Shown: in pieces, positions 54,601-64,000 of the stretch
How the letters are laid out: each line of letters starts with the position of its first letter
Position numbering within the stretch: the stretch's first letter is position 1
DNA from: Otis tarda
Lineage: Eukaryota; Chordata; Aves; Otidiformes; Otididae
Direction: 5' to 3'
DNA: 64,000 nucleotides
Assembly (NCBI GenBank): GCA_026413225.1
Contig: CM048552.1
Coordinates: forward strand, 136,909,053-136,973,052
Notes under the pieces: model-generated
The model's database searches: none
Seen by the model: only the letters and a program-made list of their open reading frames with translations
What the model was told of the DNA's origin: nothing
Translations under genes and position numbers: made by a program

Positions 54601-57600
54601 GTATTGACAAAAAAGGTTAGGCAGGTCAGAACAGAAACCTCACCTGAGTATCATAGAAATGTGAAACAAAATCTGATTCCAAGCCATGATCTGTATCTTG
54701 CAATTTATACTCACTGTTTAGTTCAAACTCAGCTCACCACCATCACGTTGTTTTAATAAGTCTCTAAGTATGTAATATTACTAAGATTATTTAATATTAT
54801 TATCTGATTTTATCCATAGCAAGTTGTAAACTCAAAGATTTAAATACAATAACAACTCCGTAGCTGAATCTGAATCAAAGATGATTATTTCCCTGATTCC
54901 TAAATTCGAAATCTGGTGCTTGGTCAAAAGCATTGCAGATAAAAACACTGATAAATTATATTATCAGGCCAGACTGACAGGTATTTTAGATGAATGTTTA
55001 AGCCTTCTTTTTTTTTAAAAAAAAAAAAGTACTTAAATTCATGTCTAAAATTTAAAACTGTGAGTAACTCTAGTTCAATATACCAAAATTCTTTTGGGGC
55101 ATTTACTCAATAGAGTAGAAGGTTTTAGTTTACTGAATGGGAAACAGAGCAAATGAAGAGAAGAAAACATAGAAAGATTTACACTTTTGTTTGGACCAAG
55201 CCCTAACTGTGGACAGCAAAGCAATGAGCACGTATCAGAATAAGCATTAAACTGGATGGATGCCAACTTTTTTATTTCAAGTAACCTCTTGCAGCTGGAG
55301 CCTATTCACTGGAAGGAAAAGGCAAAGCCACCAATTACTTCAGTGGTGCAAAACCAGAGCACTCCAGAGTGGAAGAATTAGCTCATAGTGTACTTCCTGG
55401 CAAAATCCTGGAGAGTTTATAAACAAAAAAAAAGAACAAACCAAACTTAAAACATTATTGCAAGTGGTGCTCTGTTTAGTATGATTGTTGAGTCTTTCTG
55501 GTTGACTGGTTGGTTGACACTTCCCTCGTGCACTGTGCTGTTGGACAGTAGGACTGGCATTTTCTGAAAGAGATGCTGTGCTCTGAATTCACTTCGGCTT
55601 ACTAATGGTGCTTGTATGGCTCCTAATATGCAACCAGAGCAACATACTGGGAATATGTTGTGTTCACAAATGCACCTGTTTCCTCACTACAGAGGAACTG
55701 CACAGAAAATCACTCCCATTTCTTGAATAAATTCCTGCTGGTGGTCTGTTTAGCTCAACTTCTAGATGCTGCACTAGTAGCAGATAAAGCCAGGGTGTGC
55801 CCTGGACATCACAGTCCTTCCAGCCATGCCAGGTGACAGACTTCCAGCTTCATTTTCTGGATGGACAATTAACATGGTCAGGAGGGCAATCTGTAGAGGT
55901 CCTTCAAAGTGTTGTTTGCCATACTGAGAAACATAAATGCAGATGGGTGCAGCTGCCTGAAATGGCAGCTTTGTTGCAGGCCAGCAGAAAGAGCTGAATT
56001 AGGTTTGTGACAGCTCCACCAACCAGCTACCTAACATAGACCAAATCACCATGTTTGATCCTATGATCCTCGCCTATCTAGCTGTCCTTTCTAACCTGCC
56101 AGTTTTGCATAATACTGAATTGCTTTTCATACATACCTGGTTAGATAAGATGGAATTTTTTGACCGCAAAATGCAGTAATATGTACTGACTGACTAAAAC
56201 CAGATTTTTTCCCATAATATAGCCTCTTAAATAAAACGCAAACTTTCAGAAATATTTAGGCAGACACCTGTAGAAGCCAGGACTTTAATGATACTGCATA
56301 AATTGTGGTTCTTTAGCTGAGATTTTTGCTTTCTCTTCCTATAGATGTCTGTCATTAGTTATGTGCAAAAGTCAGAGCTTCAGTTTTTGGAACGAATACT
56401 TCCCAAATCTTCCGTATACAAGATTAGATTAGACGTCTCATGAGCAGGAGCTCTTCTTGAACTTCTGGTTTCAAGTATGTTCCATGAGGGAGACTGGAAG
56501 TGGATGAAGCTGGGATGCTGCAGGACAGCTGTGCAACAGCACAAGTTCTCCTTAGCCCATGGGGAAAACCATGAGCTTACTAACCCTCTAGCTTTCTACA
56601 ATAAATCTTTAATGGCATGCTTTAAATACAAGGTGTCTGGTATTTGTTGTGCTCTTTTAACACTTCAGCTTCCAGTTAGACAACTGCATTGAAGAAAAAA
56701 GAATATAAAAAATTTAGGCTTCAAATATATATACAGTTTTGCAAACCTTTATTAGCTAGGGAAGGGGGAGAAGAAGCAGTGAAGGAATCATGGCAGCAAA
56801 GCAACTCACAGGGCGGAGGAGTGTAGTTAAATCAAAGGGCAGAGCTTGTGGCTGCAAGCAGCAAGCATCCATGGTATATTTGAGGGCATGGCTTTGCAGA
56901 GAAGTGAGAGTGCAATTGTAAGTTTTCCCTAGAATATTGCCCTCTCAGTTAATAAAGATTTTATGTGTTAAAGAACCTGAAATGCTTGGATTTCCTTAAA
57001 TTTTCACAATGTTGCATTTTAAATAAGGTTTTATAAAAAAAAATCGACGTTCCTATGAAATATGGAAATAGGCCCAACTTGGTTAACATCATTTAAGTCA
57101 TAGTGGTTTCAAATGCAGCTGTTTTTATTGCATTTTTAATGAAAATAGTCCTGGGCAATTAATTAACAGTACAGTATCTCGTGGGTCTTTCCTTGTGATA
57201 TACTGAAATCACTTGAGGTAAAAGTCTTAGTCCCCAGGAGTGTATCAACAGCATAGCTGTTATTTCTTTTCACTTAGAAATGTTAACTGCAGTTGTCAAG
57301 CTCAGCACATTTGAGACTTGAGGTCAATCGTTCTTATTAACCGCTAATGTTACCGTTCCCTGGCTGGAGAAATACAGAGTCGAGCATGTGTATCCTACGG
57401 AAGAGTAGTCATCTGTTTCAGGACAAGTACACAGAATAAAAATTAGCTTAAGTTTTTCCATGTGCACCTGGTATGTCCATTTAAATAAAGGACACCAAAG
57501 CAAACATGAAACTCGCATACAGCCGAAACCTGGCTCAAAACTGTGCTTGATATTCTGGCCGTTCTTCTGGAATTGATTGGCAACTTTTTTAATAGGTGAG

Positions 57601-58537
57601 ACATGAATCCTGGAAGCAACAGGCCTAGTTCATAGGGTACATCACCACGACAAGGTGGAAACGTAACTGGAGCATGCGCAAGCATAACTTCTTCAAGTTA
57701 GGAGGAAAAACAGTTGCAGTGAAGATGCAGTTGCCTGGACTTTCTGAGCAACAGGGTGTATATTTATGATCTCTAGATGGCCTGCATGCACTAAAGACTG
57801 ATCTGCCATGTCAACACCGCTGTGGTTGTCCTGATAGCCTGAGTAAGTTAGGATACGATCACACTTCTACTTTGTGGCATTTTATTCTTCATCTCTGTTT
57901 TACTGCAATGTAACTCGTGTAGCTTTTGGTTACATGCTTTAACCAGCCAAATCTGAAAATACATAATCTCTTTTTCAGTTTGACCATTTGTAAAGAGTTG
58001 ATAGGAGGGTGGCTGTGGTTCTTATGAAGCCTATATCATTACTTAACCTAATTTCCACTATGCAGGGCTCTGATAAGCCCAGGAGGCTCTCCAAAGTTGT
58101 TTTCTTCTTTAAACCAGGAGATAGCCTCAAAATATTAAATTTTGGGCAGTGAGCAGAAAATACAAATGTGTCCTTATATTTAACAATGGTAGGAAAATAT
58201 TTTTTAATGAGGAAAATGGAATTTAAAATCTCATTGTAGCTTATAGCTGTATGTTTTATCTTGTGGCCCTTTGAAATAGACATTTTGTATGGACCAGGAA
58301 AATGCCTCTGAGAAGAAGATCTTGGGGATATTGTTGTTTTCTCTGCTGTGACATAAGGCAGGAGCACACAAGTCAGCATTTTTCTTCCTAAGAAGCTTAC
58401 ATTAATTTATTTTGACAGGATTTTCAACCCATATAGTAACTTAGGACTATCTGTTTGTGCTACCTTCCTATTTTAGACAAGCGGTGCTTTGCATGAGACT
58501 GTTGATTTGGCAAAGGGCATGGGTTCACATTTGGTTT
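51625..58537. other. Intron, nothing recognised
   Basis: About 6.9 kb of AT-rich sequence with no recognisable exon or transposon. A 12-bp-arm inverted repeat lies at 53656-53688 and a T9A12 run at about 55008-55028. Confidence 0.45.
53656..53688. repeat. Perfect inverted repeat, 12-bp arms, 9-base loop
   Basis: ATTAGTATGAAC at 53656-53667 and its exact reverse complement at 53677-53688 flank the loop AATTCATTA. A third partial copy (ATTAGTTCATG) follows at 53691. It can form a hairpin but is AT-rich. I see no terminal repeats or target duplication that would make it a MITE. Confidence 0.85.
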
Positions 58538-58765
58538 TCATAGACTGATAGATTTAAAGGCCAGAAGAGACCATTATGATCATCTAGTCTGACCTCTCAC
58601 TTCAATCAAGGCACAAGCTGCATGCAATTGTTACAGCAACAAGCTCATTAGTTCTATGTGAGGTAGACAACAGCTTAAAGAAGGCATTGAGTTGCCTTCC
58701 TCTAATTTTTAGCATTAATTTTCCCAACTTCAGACTCCAGTCCCTGGATCATATCATTTTATAGG
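58538..58765 (-). mobile_element. Ancient CR1-type LINE fragment, 3' end
   Basis: Read on +, it begins TCATAGACTGATAGATTTAAAGG and continues GGCCAGAAGAGACC, ATTATGATCATCTAGTCTGA. This is the 3' end of an old CR1 group that I know from turtle genomes as well as birds. Near 58729-58757 the segment AACTTCAGACTCCAGTCCCTGGATC fits the expected upstream part of the same element, with internal decay between. Orientation is antisense to MID1. Confidence 0.75.

Positions 58766-64000
<5,235 letters not shown>

Overview
The window is vertebrate nuclear DNA, almost certainly from a bird. It is AT-rich and gene-poor, with splice sites and CR1 LINE 3' ends (tails built from the 8-mer ATTCTATG), several of them divergent and two nearly identical. 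It also holds one endogenous-retrovirus solo LTR of avian type. I see no operons, ribosome binding sites, CRISPR arrays or phage-like modules. The exact species cannot be read from the sequence.

The only gene I can establish is MID1 (midline-1, TRIM18), on the + strand. Its first coding exon (7987-8646, 220 codons) encodes the RING finger and both B-boxes. The next coding exon (62717-62812, 32 codons) encodes the start of the coiled coil. The 54,070-bp intron between them (8647-62716) has consensus GT/AG ends and sits in phase 0. Later exons (rest of the coiled coil, COS box, FN3, B30.2/SPRY) lie beyond the right edge. The 7.9 kb on the left is non-coding and is probably a 5'-UTR intron or upstream flank.

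Layout. 1-7930: non-coding flank. 7931-8646: exon with a short 5' UTR and the coding start. 9.1-9.6 kb: GC-rich intronic block. 9.7-18.9 kb: mostly plain AT-rich intron with one CR1 and a perfect 27-bp duplication. 19.0-20.1 kb: a CR1 tail followed by a long CR1 fragment with a frameshifted reverse-transcriptase C-terminal region. 20.1-40.0 kb: almost no recognisable transposon, only an unclassified GC-richer block (24.5-25.1 kb) and a short Q/K/E-rich open frame (25.6 kb). 40.0-51.6 kb: repeat-dense, with two nearly identical CR1 copies, a pyrimidine-rich strand-skewed tract, a 1.16-kb solo LTR, and older CR1 pieces. 58.5 kb: an ancient CR1 of a type I also associate with turtles. 62.7 kb: second MID1 coding exon, then the next intron to the window end.

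No new gene system was found. The points most worth checking are the long-R solo LTR, the near-identical CR1 pair 3.35 kb apart, the unclassified block at 24.5 kb, the orphan open frame at 25.6 kb, and a few lineage-specific residues in MID1.
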